Below the pieces are notes generated by a model. That model saw only the letters and a program-made list of their open reading frames with translations, had not been told where the DNA came from and did no database searches. The position numbers and the translations under genes are program-made. This document shows, piece after piece, positions 1 to 6,324 of a stretch of 6,324 nt of DNA. The stretch comes from Pirellulaceae bacterium. Its GTDB lineage: Bacteria > Planctomycetota > Planctomycetia > Pirellulales > Pirellulaceae. Numbering within the stretch: the first letter of the stretch is position 1; the number at the start of each line of letters is the position of its first letter. The DNA lies in the NCBI GenBank assembly GCA_013002105.1, contig JABDKS010000382.1:1-6324 (forward strand). Reading direction: 5' to 3'.

Positions 1-8
1 AAGCGTAA

Positions 9-13
9 AGGGG
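9..13 (+). promoter_or_regulatory. Ribosome binding site of xdhB
   Basis: An AGGGG stretch lies 7 nt before the xdhB ATG at 21. An in-frame TAA at 6-8 prevents any longer xdhB reading frame, so together these fix the start. The TAA could also be the stop of an upstream xdhA gene, but only 20 bases precede xdhB, so this cannot be judged from the window. Confidence 0.55.
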
Positions 14-20
14 CAAGGGC

Positions 21-2387
21 ATGGCCAAAGCTATCGGACGCGCGTTGCCACACGAATCAGCTGTCGGGCATGTTACTGGGACGGCGCCCTACATCGACGA
101 CCTGCCAGCTCTCAGAGGAGAGTTGCAGGTGGACTTTGTCGGCGCGCCCTGTGCCGCGGGGCGACTGAACCGGATCGACACGACCGAAGCGGAAAAGATG
201 CCTGGCGTCGTTGCTGTGTTCACCCATGAGGATTTGGATGGACACAATCTGTTTGGGCCGATCTTTCAAGATGAGCCATTCCTGGTTGCAGACGATATTT
301 CTTATTTGGGTCAACCGGTCGCAGTGATCGCTGCGGAAACTCGCGAAGCGGCTCGCGCTGCGCGTGACGGTGTCGTTTTGGACGTTACCCAGAGCGACCC
401 TGTCTTGACGATCGACGACGCGATTGCTGTCGAGCGATTCATTGGTCCAAAACGCACCATCCAAACCGGAGACGTTGACAACGTGTTCGATACGGCTGTT
501 CGCACCATCGACGGTGTCTTTCACAGTAACGGACAGGAACAGTTCTATTTCGAATCGCAGGCCGCAATCGCATTGCCCGAGGAAAAAAAACGCATTCGTG
601 TCATCTCGTCCACTCAGAATCCAACCGAGACACAGGATGTGGTCGCAGAAGCACTTGGTTTGCCGCGGCATCAAGTGATTGGGGAATGCAAACGGATGGG
701 AGGAGGGTTCGGTGGAAAGGAAACGCAATCGGCGATTCCAGCCGTGATGGTTGCTTTGGTGACTCACAAAACTGGCCGGTCCGCACGCGTGATTTACAGC
801 AAAGATGACGACATGCTGATCACCGGCAAGCGACACCAATACAAAACGTGGTACCGGGCGGCATTCGATGATGCCGGACACGTCCTCGCTGTTGAGTTTC
901 AGTTTTTCAGCAATGGCGGAGCGTTTGCTGATTTGTCGACCGCGGTGCTCGAGCGAACGATGTTGCACGCTGACAATTCCTATTATTTGCCCAACGCCCG
1001 AATCACCGGCCAAGTTTGTCGAACCAACTTGCCACCCAACACCGCGTTTCGAGGATTTGGCGGTCCGCAAGGTATGGTCGTCATCGAAAATGTCTTGCAA
1101 GAGATCGCCCAGCGGTTGGGCAAAGACGCGTGGGATATTCGGACCCTCAACGCGTACCGCGACGGGGACCCCAATCGCAATCGAACGCCGTACGGTCAGA
1201 TCGTTCGTGATCACGTGATTGTCGAAACCTTCCGCGAACTCGCGGGCACTTCCGACTACCGCAAACGGATGAAAGCGGTCGTGCAGTTCAATGCGGAATC
1301 AAAAACGGAGGTCAAAGGTTTGGCCATGTCGACGGTGAAATTTGGCATCTCTTTTACGACCAAGTTTCTCAATCAAGCCAACGCGTTGGTCAATGTTTAC
1401 ACCGATGGCACGGTGCAGGTCAGCACGGGCGGCACGGAAATGGGCCAAGGCCTGAACACGAAATTGAAGCAGCTTGTGGCCGATTCGTTCGGCATCGATC
1501 CTGATCATGTAGCGTTGATGTCGACGACGACGGAAAAAAACAACAACGCGTCGCCCACCGCAGCGAGTGCCGGCACCGATTTAAACGGGACCGCGGCAAT
1601 CAATGCGTGTAAACAAATACGCAAACGATTAAAGGTCTTCGCAGCCGCGCACTTCACAGATCTTGATCGAGGCACCGATCGTGTGCTCGAACGAGCGCCC
1701 GAGCACATTCGACTGCAAGATGGTCATGTGTTTGATGTCCGCACTCCAAGAGAGCGAATCCAGTTTGGGGCGTTCTGTAATATGGCGCGGCGGGAGCGAG
1801 TCGATTTGGGGGCGCGGGGTTTCTATGCCATACCCGGAATCGATTTCAATCGCGAAACGGGCCAAGGCAACCCGTTTTTCTATTACACGACCGGTGCGGC
1901 GGTCAGTGAAGTCACTATCGATCGATTGACCGGCGAGATGACCGTCGACCGAGTCGATCTGTTAATGGACGTCGGCAAAATGATCAATCCCGGTGTCGAT
2001 TACGGACAGATCATCGGCGGTTTCATTCAGGGGATGGGCTGGTGTACGAGCGAAGAACTGGTTTACGACCCACATGGCAAATTGCTTTCGACCAGTCCGA
2101 CCACCTACAAAATTCCGAACATCACCGATGTCCCCAAGGTGTTCCGATACGCAACGATTGAGAATCCCAAGCACGAGATCAACATCCGACGAAGCAAGGC
2201 GGTGGGCGAACCACCGTTGATGTTGGCGATTTCGACCTGGCTGGCCGCCAAACATGCGATGTCTTTTGTGCGTGCCGATCGTCACCGCAAGTTGCGATTG
2301 CCGGCAACTTGTGAAGAGAACTTGATGTGTATGATGGCGGTTTCTCAGAGTTCGCCGAGTCCGAGCGTCGTTCAGGAGTCTGGATGA
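21..2387 (+). CDS. xdhB: Xanthine dehydrogenase, molybdopterin-binding (large) subunit XdhB
   Basis: This is the catalytic subunit of xanthine dehydrogenase, a cytoplasmic enzyme that hydroxylates hypoxanthine to xanthine and xanthine to urate at a molybdenum centre. The 788-residue length fits separate bacterial XdhB chains (about 760-790). The N-terminal part (about 1-125) is the hammerhead domain with the usual GRALPHESAVGHVTGTAPY opening; the two Moco-binding domains follow. All active-site positions known from bovine XDH are recognisable: Q172 (bovine Q767), GGGFGGKE at 227-234 with E234 (E802), R312 in LERTMLH (R880), F346 in AFRGFGG (F914), F445 in FGISFT (F1009), and E730 in KAVGEPPL (E1261). 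GGTEMGQG is at 470-477. Retention of both the E802 and R880 equivalents favours xanthine dehydrogenase over aldehyde or CO dehydrogenase relatives. The start is ATG at 21, bounded by TAA at 6-8. The FeS/FAD partner XdhA is not in the window and is expected upstream. xdhC follows closely, suggesting co-transcription. The last 15 or so residues are serine-rich and not family-typical. Confidence 0.96.
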   Translation: MAKAIGRALPHESAVGHVTGTAPYIDDLPALRGELQVDFVGAPCAAGRLNRIDTTEAEKMPGVVAVFTHEDLDGHNLFGPIFQDEPFLVADDISYLGQPVAVIAAETREAARAARDGVVLDVTQSDPVLTIDDAIAVERFIGPKRTIQTGDVDNVFDTAVRTIDGVFHSNGQEQFYFESQAAIALPEEKKRIRVISSTQNPTETQDVVAEALGLPRHQVIGECKRMGGGFGGKETQSAIPAVMVALVTHKTGRSARVIYSKDDDMLITGKRHQYKTWYRAAFDDAGHVLAVEFQFFSNGGAFADLSTAVLERTMLHADNSYYLPNARITGQVCRTNLPPNTAFRGFGGPQGMVVIENVLQEIAQRLGKDAWDIRTLNAYRDGDPNRNRTPYGQIVRDHVIVETFRELAGTSDYRKRMKAVVQFNAESKTEVKGLAMSTVKFGISFTTKFLNQANALVNVYTDGTVQVSTGGTEMGQGLNTKLKQLVADSFGIDPDHVALMSTTTEKNNNASPTAASAGTDLNGTAAINACKQIRKRLKVFAAAHFTDLDRGTDRVLERAPEHIRLQDGHVFDVRTPRERIQFGAFCNMARRERVDLGARGFYAIPGIDFNRETGQGNPFFYYTTGAAVSEVTIDRLTGEMTVDRVDLLMDVGKMINPGVDYGQIIGGFIQGMGWCTSEELVYDPHGKLLSTSPTTYKIPNITDVPKVFRYATIENPKHEINIRRSKAVGEPPLMLAISTWLAAKHAMSFVRADRHRKLRLPATCEENLMCMMAVSQSSPSPSVVQESG

Positions 2388-2407
2388 TGTGGGTTGCTCC
2401 GCGAGAC

Positions 2408-2471
2408 GATGTCACACAACATTGATGTCGCACCCAAACAATGTCGCATCCGAATGATGTCTATGCCACCG
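2408..2471 (+). repeat. Four degenerate 16-bp tandem units at the xdhB-xdhC junction
   Basis: Four units start at 2408, 2424, 2440 and 2456, exactly 16 bp apart. Each begins RATGTC, and ATGTC is invariant in all four. Units 2 and 3 agree at 12 of 16 positions, units 1 and 2 at 10, and unit 4 mainly shares GATGTC and a later CC. The block lies after the xdhB stop and runs into the possible starts of xdhC. The 16-bp pitch is not a multiple of three, so it would not encode a peptide repeat. Function is unknown: it could be a chance expansion, a protein-binding array, or an RNA element in the xdhC leader. Confidence 0.6.
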
Positions 2472-3254
2472 TCCGATTTCCATGTTCGTATGAATCAGTT
2501 GATCGATTCGGGGCGGACGATCGTGGTTGTCACACTCGTCGATACTCACGGCAGTACACCGGCCGATGCGGGCAGCAAAATGCTCGTTGACGCTGACGGA
2601 CGCGAATTTGGAACGGTCGGCGGCGGGCGAATCGAAGCGCGTGCGATCGAGGAAGCAAAATCGCTGATTTCATCGCATGAATCGAACCGTTTCGTCGATT
2701 GGAGTCTCCAGTCCGACATTGGAATGACTTGCGGTGGACGGGTACGATTGTTTTTTGAGGCTTGGAATCAAGACCCTTGGCGTATCGCCATTTTTGGTGC
2801 CGGTCACGTTACGCAGGCACTCGCCAAACTTTTGGCGACACTGCCTTGTCGCGTCACCTGCATCGATCCGCGTGACGACTGGCTAGGACAACTCCCCACA
2901 GGCGTGCAGTCAATTTGCGTTCAGGAACCGTCTGAGCACGTTCGCGAATTGACGGACGACACCTACGTTTTGTGCATGACACGCGGGCATCGCAGTGACT
3001 TTCCGGTTTTGCGGCAGATCTATCAGGATGGCCGAGACTTTCCCTATATCGGTGTGATTGGTAGTCGAGCCAAAGCTGCGGTGTTACGCAAAGAATTGGT
3101 GGAGAATGGGATCCACGAAGACGCGATCAAGTTTCATTGCCCTGTCGGATTGCCGATCGGTAGTAACCATCCTGCCGAGATCGCTGTCAGCATCGCAGCG
3201 CAATTGATCCAAGAACGTGACCGGGCTGCAGCGGATACTCAAGCCCAGCGGTAG
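2463..3254 (+). CDS. xdhC: Xanthine dehydrogenase accessory protein XdhC (Moco sulfuration/insertion chaperone)
   Basis: In characterised members of this family, XdhC binds molybdenum cofactor, supports its sulfuration by a cysteine desulfurase, and delivers it to XdhB; it is not part of the finished enzyme. With the ATG at 2463 the protein has 263 residues, a usual size. The N-terminal XdhC/CoxI domain shows HGSTPADAGSKMLV (29-42), GTVGGGRIEA (50-59) and GMTCGGRV (87-94). The C-terminal Rossmann-like domain shows AIFGAGHV (109-116), a CIDPRDDW strand end (133-140), MTRGHRSDF (172-180), YIGVIGSRAKAA (195-206) and CPVGLPIGSNHPAEIAVSIAAQLI spread over 226-249. The frame also has TTG at 2394 and ATGs at 2409, 2454, 2457 and 2490. 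I prefer 2463 because the extra N-terminus lies in the 16-bp repeats and does not look like the family, although no strong Shine-Dalgarno site marks it. The gene follows xdhB by 75 bp, consistent with one operon. Its role as chaperone of this particular XdhB is inferred from adjacency. Confidence 0.93.
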   Translation: MPPSDFHVRMNQLIDSGRTIVVVTLVDTHGSTPADAGSKMLVDADGREFGTVGGGRIEARAIEEAKSLISSHESNRFVDWSLQSDIGMTCGGRVRLFFEAWNQDPWRIAIFGAGHVTQALAKLLATLPCRVTCIDPRDDWLGQLPTGVQSICVQEPSEHVRELTDDTYVLCMTRGHRSDFPVLRQIYQDGRDFPYIGVIGSRAKAAVLRKELVENGIHEDAIKFHCPVGLPIGSNHPAEIAVSIAAQLIQERDRAAADTQAQR

Positions 3255-3258
3255 CGAT

Positions 3259-4389
3259 CTATCCGTGAGCCAAAGCGGGCTCGGTATCGGTGACTTCGGC
3301 GTCGCCGCTATGGTACGGATTCGCCGCGGTAATGTGTGCCGCGTATCGATCCTCCAAGAATTCGGTACACGCCAGGGTTGATTCGTTTCGCGGCCAAGTC
3401 AGTTTCAAAGTGCGCCCAAACGGAGTTTCGATACGCGACCGGATCTTTAAATTCTGGTACAGCACGAATCGCGCGTTGTTGCGCGATCCGATGTTGAGCT
3501 TCTTGACGGACATCGATAGGGACACAAAATCGTCCCATTTTAATTCGCAAGTTTTCGTACCTCGGCGAATGCAAACGCCGCTTCGGAAGACCGCCAAGTG
3601 AGTGGTTCGGCGAAAGAAGCGCCACAGTAGTGCGACGACAACGCCGATCGCCGGAAGCCCGATTTGAAGGATCAGTGACAAATTGACGACCGCCGGCATG
3701 TTCATAAGACCGCGAGTCAGAAAGGCGGCAAAGAGGCCGGCGATAACAGCGATGCCAGCTGCGAAGAGCCGAATGACCGACATCGAGTCCGCTTGTCCAG
3801 GTTCACATCGCAATTCGCCAATCAGGCGCTCGGTCTGGTCGCTACGATCTTCTTGAATCAGTTGCGGCAGGAGTTTTGCAAGTGTCAGCGCATTGGCGTC
3901 GTCCATTCTTAACACCGCAGCGGGGTGGGCTTGATCGGTCCACAAGATCGTCCGGTCACCGGCGAAGTCGATTGCCGTTAAATCGAATAATCCACAGCAG
4001 AGTGTTTCGCCACTCGCGGTAATCAACACGCCTTCGTCATTGATCGAAAATCCATTTCGCTGGACCGACTCTCTTGCAACCAATTCGGCCAACACATTTC
4101 GGCAAGCGTGGACGCTGACGCGCCGCGCGTAATCAGCTAAAGCGTCGCTCGACTCTGTCGCGATCCGATCCGATATTGATGCGGTCAGGATCGCTCCCTC
4201 GCCATGGGTGAACTCGATACTAACCGTGCGGCGATCCTGCTGGTCGGTGTCCCACATGTCCGCCTTCAGAACACGCGTCGAAACGCCTTGGACAGCATGG
4301 TCGTCGATCCGGATCATTTCGCCCGCGTGGAGCATTTCCAGGTGGTCGGGAAGAATCGTGAACGATTGATTCGATGCGAGACTTTGCAC
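3259..4389 (-). CDS. Unrecognised protein with a central two-helix membrane hairpin and possible PH-like flanking domains
   Basis: I do not recognise this 376-residue protein with certainty. Residues 1-107 look beta-rich and end in an amphipathic helix. Residues 108-178 form a compact, mostly beta segment. Two hydrophobic segments follow, about 204-226 and 234-257, joined by a short loop, with RFFRR just after the second. Residues 262-353 form another beta-rich domain, and the tail is acidic and disordered-looking. Segments 120-140 and 271-291 align without gaps at G, V, I, T and D positions (GVLI against GVCI), suggesting two copies of a small PH-like fold. Both soluble parts should lie on the same, probably cytoplasmic, side. 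There is no signal peptide. The overall plan is reminiscent of DUF6585-type bacterial membrane proteins, a guess from memory. The start is GTG at 4389; the frame is closed by a stop at 4435-4437, and ATGs at 4335 and 4317 are alternatives. It is on the same strand as guaD and converges on xdhC with a 4-bp gap. No link to purine metabolism is visible in the protein. Confidence 0.8.
   Translation of the reverse strand: MQSLASNQSFTILPDHLEMLHAGEMIRIDDHAVQGVSTRVLKADMWDTDQQDRRTVSIEFTHGEGAILTASISDRIATESSDALADYARRVSVHACRNVLAELVARESVQRNGFSINDEGVLITASGETLCCGLFDLTAIDFAGDRTILWTDQAHPAAVLRMDDANALTLAKLLPQLIQEDRSDQTERLIGELRCEPGQADSMSVIRLFAAGIAVIAGLFAAFLTRGLMNMPAVVNLSLILQIGLPAIGVVVALLWRFFRRTTHLAVFRSGVCIRRGTKTCELKWDDFVSLSMSVKKLNIGSRNNARFVLYQNLKIRSRIETPFGRTLKLTWPRNESTLACTEFLEDRYAAHITAANPYHSGDAEVTDTEPALAHG
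3266..3283. terminator. Weak hairpin at the convergent xdhC / membrane-protein ends
   Basis: GAGCC (3267-3271) and GGCTC (3278-3282) can form a 5-bp stem around a 6-nt loop, with a further T-G wobble pair at the base on the plus strand. It sits 12 nt after the xdhC stop and inside the last codons of the opposing gene. There is no T-run on either side, so it is at best a weak transcription stop. No better terminator is visible near these two gene ends. Confidence 0.2.
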
Positions 4390-4563
4390 GTGAAGAATTC
4401 CAGGTCGAGCAACAGGCGTATTATCAACGCTAGCTCAGTTTAGAATTCGCATCGATTTCGGACGCGGATTTTGTATTGATTGGGGCAGCGCGATAGGGAT
4501 GACCGTCGCAACCTGCACAAGCGATCGTGTGCAACACGTGCCAGTGAAATGGCCGCCGATTCG
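4390..4563. other. 174-bp gap between guaD and the membrane-protein gene
   Basis: No gene is visible here. The end near guaD has a possible hairpin, TGCACA (4514-4519) with TGTGCA (4528-4533) around an 8-nt loop, about 30 nt past the guaD stop. It lacks a T-run, so a role as terminator is uncertain. The other end holds a candidate promoter for the minus-strand gene. The gap length is compatible with either read-through from guaD or separate transcription. Confidence 0.5.
4420..4425 (-). promoter_or_regulatory. Candidate -10 element for the membrane-protein gene
   Basis: Read on the minus strand this is GATAAT, matching the sigma-70 -10 consensus at 5 of 6 positions, and would give a leader of about 23 nt before the GTG at 4389. 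No convincing -35 hexamer stands at 16-18 bp spacing. A GGAA about 8-9 nt before the GTG could serve as a weak ribosome binding site. Confidence 0.3.
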
Positions 4564-5769
4564 CTACTGACCACGCAGCATCGTTCGCTTGATCCAACGA
4601 TCATCCCAGGCAAACATCAGCATCGCCAACGGCGGTACATTCGAAGTCAGCCAGGGAATGTCTGGCTGGATCAAAACCAAGTCGGCGGGATCACCGGCAC
4701 GAAGCTGCCCCGCGTCGGTCCAATTCAAGGCGGACGCGTTTCCCGCGGTGATGTCGTACCAGGCCTGGGCCGGCGAAGGAAAATGTTCGCCCAGTGATGC
4801 AGCCGACTGGATCATCGAACGTGCCACGCGAACCATGCTGCGTTCGTACCCCGCCCCGATATCGCTTCCGACAGCCAGTCGCACGCCGTCACCTAAAATC
4901 GCTTCGCGATTCATCGTCCCGGATTGGAGAAACGTATTGGCGGTGGGGCAGTGCGCGATCGCGGCGCCTGACTGGCTGATGCTCTGGCGATCTGCCGCAC
5001 TCAAGTGAATGCCGTGTCCGAGGATACTGCGACGATTCATCAATCCGGTTCGCTGATAAACATCGACATAGTCCGCACCGCCGAACAATTCGGCAACGAG
5101 TGAACATTCACGCTCGGTTTCCGCCAAGTGGGTTTGCAAAACCGCTTCTCGTTCGTTTGCCAATTTGCCCGCATCGACTAATAAGTTTTCGGTGCAAGAG
5201 ACAGCGAAACGAGGCGTCACCGCGGCGGACATTCTGCTGCCGGGAGGAAACCGGTCGAGTGTCTGTGCTGATTCATCGATCAACTGCGCCGATTCGCGGC
5301 ACAGATAATCCGGCGCGTTGCGGTCCATCAGGACTTGGCCGATCACACCACGCATGCCCATTTCGGACGCCAATTTGAGCGAGGCGGTTGTCGCGTCATG
5401 ATGAACGGTGGCGTAGGCGCACAGGGACGTGGTGCCGACAGACAAGCATTGCCGCAGCACGCGTTGGGTCATCGATTGAGCAAAGTCGGTTTGTGCCCAA
5501 CGGTGTTCGGCGGGAAACGTAACATCATTGAGCCATTGCAACAGGGGCATACCGTGTGCCCCAATCATGTCAAACTGAGGCAGGTGCAAATGCGCGTCAA
5601 TAAAACCTGGCGAAATCAACGTGTTGGCATCGCCAAAATCCGCCGACTTTGCGATCCTATCTTCAACCACTTCGACGATATGACCACCGTCGACGCGGAC
5701 ATAGCCGGGTGCCAGCCGCGCCTCGCGTGGCCGGTCACATAGCAACAGTTGTCCGGTCAAAATTGTCAT
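4564..5769 (-). CDS. guaD: Guanine deaminase (amidohydrolase superfamily)
   Basis: The enzyme hydrolyses guanine to xanthine and ammonia in the cytoplasm, using one zinc ion. The 401-residue protein is somewhat shorter than human (about 454) or E. coli (about 439) guanine deaminase, mainly at the ends. Visible hallmarks in order are PGFIDAHLHLPQ at 54-65, with metal-binding H60 and H62 and the substrate-side Q65; TPRFAVSC at 185-192, whose R-F pair contacts guanine in known structures; THLAE at 213-217, with metal ligand H214 and catalytic E217; GHGIHLS at 251-257, with H252; HCPTANTFLQSG at 273-284; and GSDIGAG at 301-307, with metal-binding D303. The set matches guanine deaminase better than other cytosine- or chlorohydrolase-like amidohydrolases. 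I chose ATG at 5769 because the family N-terminus begins there and a GAGAA lies 6 nt upstream. The open frame continues to 6003 only as antisense of ade. It diverges from ade across 72 bp, and its xanthine product is the substrate of the nearby xanthine dehydrogenase. Confidence 0.93.
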   Translation of the reverse strand: MTILTGQLLLCDRPREARLAPGYVRVDGGHIVEVVEDRIAKSADFGDANTLISPGFIDAHLHLPQFDMIGAHGMPLLQWLNDVTFPAEHRWAQTDFAQSMTQRVLRQCLSVGTTSLCAYATVHHDATTASLKLASEMGMRGVIGQVLMDRNAPDYLCRESAQLIDESAQTLDRFPPGSRMSAAVTPRFAVSCTENLLVDAGKLANEREAVLQTHLAETERECSLVAELFGGADYVDVYQRTGLMNRRSILGHGIHLSAADRQSISQSGAAIAHCPTANTFLQSGTMNREAILGDGVRLAVGSDIGAGYERSMVRVARSMIQSAASLGEHFPSPAQAWYDITAGNASALNWTDAGQLRAGDPADLVLIQPDIPWLTSNVPPLAMLMFAWDDRWIKRTMLRGQ

Positions 5770-5841
5770 CAAGTGTTCTCGCGTCGGGAGTGCGGGACTA
5801 TCGGTATACTTTGCCGCCCCGAATTGGAGAAGAGCGAACGC
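5770..5841. promoter_or_regulatory. Divergent promoter region between guaD and ade
   Basis: The 72-bp gap between the two start codons must hold control signals for both genes unless they are read from elsewhere. A palindromic GTATAC lies at 5804-5809. On the plus strand it gives TATACT at 5805-5810, 5 of 6 matches to the sigma-70 -10 element, with a leader of about 25 nt to the ade GTG. On the minus strand it gives TATACC (5803-5808), 4 of 6 matches, with about 27 nt to the guaD ATG. Clear -35 boxes are absent; a partial TTCTCC lies 17 bp upstream on the minus strand. The GGAG at 5826-5829 is the likely ribosome binding site of ade. No obvious operator dyad beyond GTATAC is seen. Confidence 0.45.
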
Positions 5842-6324
5842 GTGCAACTGACCGCTAACCTTATCGAGATCCGGCAACGGGAGATCTTTCCGGCCACCGT
5901 CGACATCAAAGACGGCAAGGTCATCCAGGTCAGACGCTTTGGCAGCAATCCAGACGATTCGCTGCCGTTTGTGTTGCCGGGATTCGTCGATGCCCACATA
6001 CACATCGAAAGTTCAATGCTCGTGCCCAGTGAGTTTTCACGCTTGGCGACACGGCACGGTACGGTAGCGGTCGTGACCGATCCGCATGAAATCGCCAACG
6101 TGCTGGGCGTCACCGGCATCGACTTCATGATCGACAACGCCAAAAACACGCCTTTGAAATGTTTCTTTGGTGCACCCAGTTGCGTACCGGCAACGTCGTT
6201 CGAAACATCCGGTGCGACGATTGATGCGGCAGCGATCGGCCAACTATTGCAGCGTGACGACATTTATTTCCTGGCCGAGATGATGAATTACCCAGGTGTT
6301 TTGTCAGGCGATGTTGAAGTGTTG
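5842..6324 (+). CDS. ade: Adenine deaminase, N-terminal part (cut by window end)
   Basis: Adenine deaminase of the bacterial Ade/AdeC family hydrolyses adenine to hypoxanthine and ammonia with a dinuclear metal centre. Only the first 161 codons are present; complete family members have roughly 540-590 residues, so about 70 percent lies beyond the window. Family marks are PGFVDAHIHIESSM at 46-59, with metal-binding H52 and H54 and the adjacent E56 typical of this family; VTDPHEIANVLG at 78-89; FFGAPSCVPAT at 108-118; and LAEMMNYPGVL at 144-154. The IESSM and DPHEIAN motifs separate it from adenosine deaminases and from GuaD. The start is taken as GTG at 5842: GGAG at 5826-5829 precedes it by 12 nt, and the N-terminus matches the short family form. 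No ATG fits in this frame near the start; TTG at 5824 is a less likely alternative because it overlaps the ribosome site. The reading frame is open to the window end with no frameshift. It diverges from guaD. Its product hypoxanthine is a substrate for the XdhB-containing enzyme. Confidence 0.93.
   Translation, partial: MQLTANLIEIRQREIFPATVDIKDGKVIQVRRFGSNPDDSLPFVLPGFVDAHIHIESSMLVPSEFSRLATRHGTVAVVTDPHEIANVLGVTGIDFMIDNAKNTPLKCFFGAPSCVPATSFETSGATIDAAAIGQLLQRDDIYFLAEMMNYPGVLSGDVEVL

Noticed and set aside
583..590. A8 run in xdhB that resembles an A-AAA-AAA slippery site
   Set aside because: The reading frame continues normally through it with conserved protein on both sides; no stimulatory structure or useful alternate product was seen. 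A shorter A7 run at 1534-1540 is likewise unremarkable.
57..1214. Long open frame of 385 codons on the minus strand inside xdhB
   Set aside because: It is fully antisense to a strongly conserved gene, shows no recognisable domain, and is of the kind produced by codon bias in a moderately GC-rich gene.
1206..1219. Overlapping palindromes CGTGATCACG and ATCACGTGAT
   Set aside because: They lie within conserved xdhB coding sequence and are explained by ordinary codons; short palindromes are expected at this frequency.
4394..4448. Two copies of AGAATTC, 48 bp apart, upstream of the membrane-protein gene
   Set aside because: The match is only seven bases with unrelated flanks, too little to call a repeat or operator pair.
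5770..6003. A 78-residue N-terminal extension of guaD to a minus-strand ATG at 6003
   Set aside because: The extension is antisense to the conserved start of ade, runs through the divergent promoter gap, and has no similarity to guanine deaminase; the family N-terminus fits ATG at 5769.
5769..6263. Minus-strand open frame of 164 codons opposite ade
   Set aside because: It is an antisense shadow of the adenine deaminase gene with no recognisable domain.

Overview
The window carries purine-base catabolism genes from a bacterium of moderately high GC content. Gene order and protein style (compact xdhB-xdhC, a guanine deaminase and an adenine deaminase divergently placed, weak Shine-Dalgarno sites, an orphan membrane protein between them) suggest a planctomycete of the Rhodopirellula type. 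That placement is an inference from appearance, not from a search.

Left third (1-3254, plus strand): xdhB, the molybdopterin-binding catalytic subunit of xanthine dehydrogenase, is followed by xdhC, its cofactor-insertion chaperone. The FeS/FAD subunit (xdhA) is not in the window and probably lies just upstream; an in-frame TAA at 6-8 may be its end or simply bounds xdhB. The xdhB-xdhC junction holds four degenerate 16-bp tandem units, which make the xdhC start ambiguous.

Middle (3259-4563, minus strand): one unrecognised protein of 376 residues with a central pair of membrane helices, ending only 4 bp from the xdhC stop (convergent). A 174-bp gap separates it from guaD.

Right third (4564-6324): guaD (guanine deaminase, minus) and the first 161 codons of ade (adenine deaminase, plus, cut by the window end) diverge from a 72-bp gap with a palindromic GTATAC that could supply a -10 element on both strands.

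Together: guanine goes to xanthine (GuaD) and adenine to hypoxanthine (Ade). Both feed xanthine dehydrogenase (XdhAB, matured by XdhC), which makes urate. Every recognised gene therefore fits one pathway. I found no mobile element, CRISPR array, tRNA or rRNA, and no clear sign of a wholly new system. The least explained items are the 16-bp repeats and the membrane protein.
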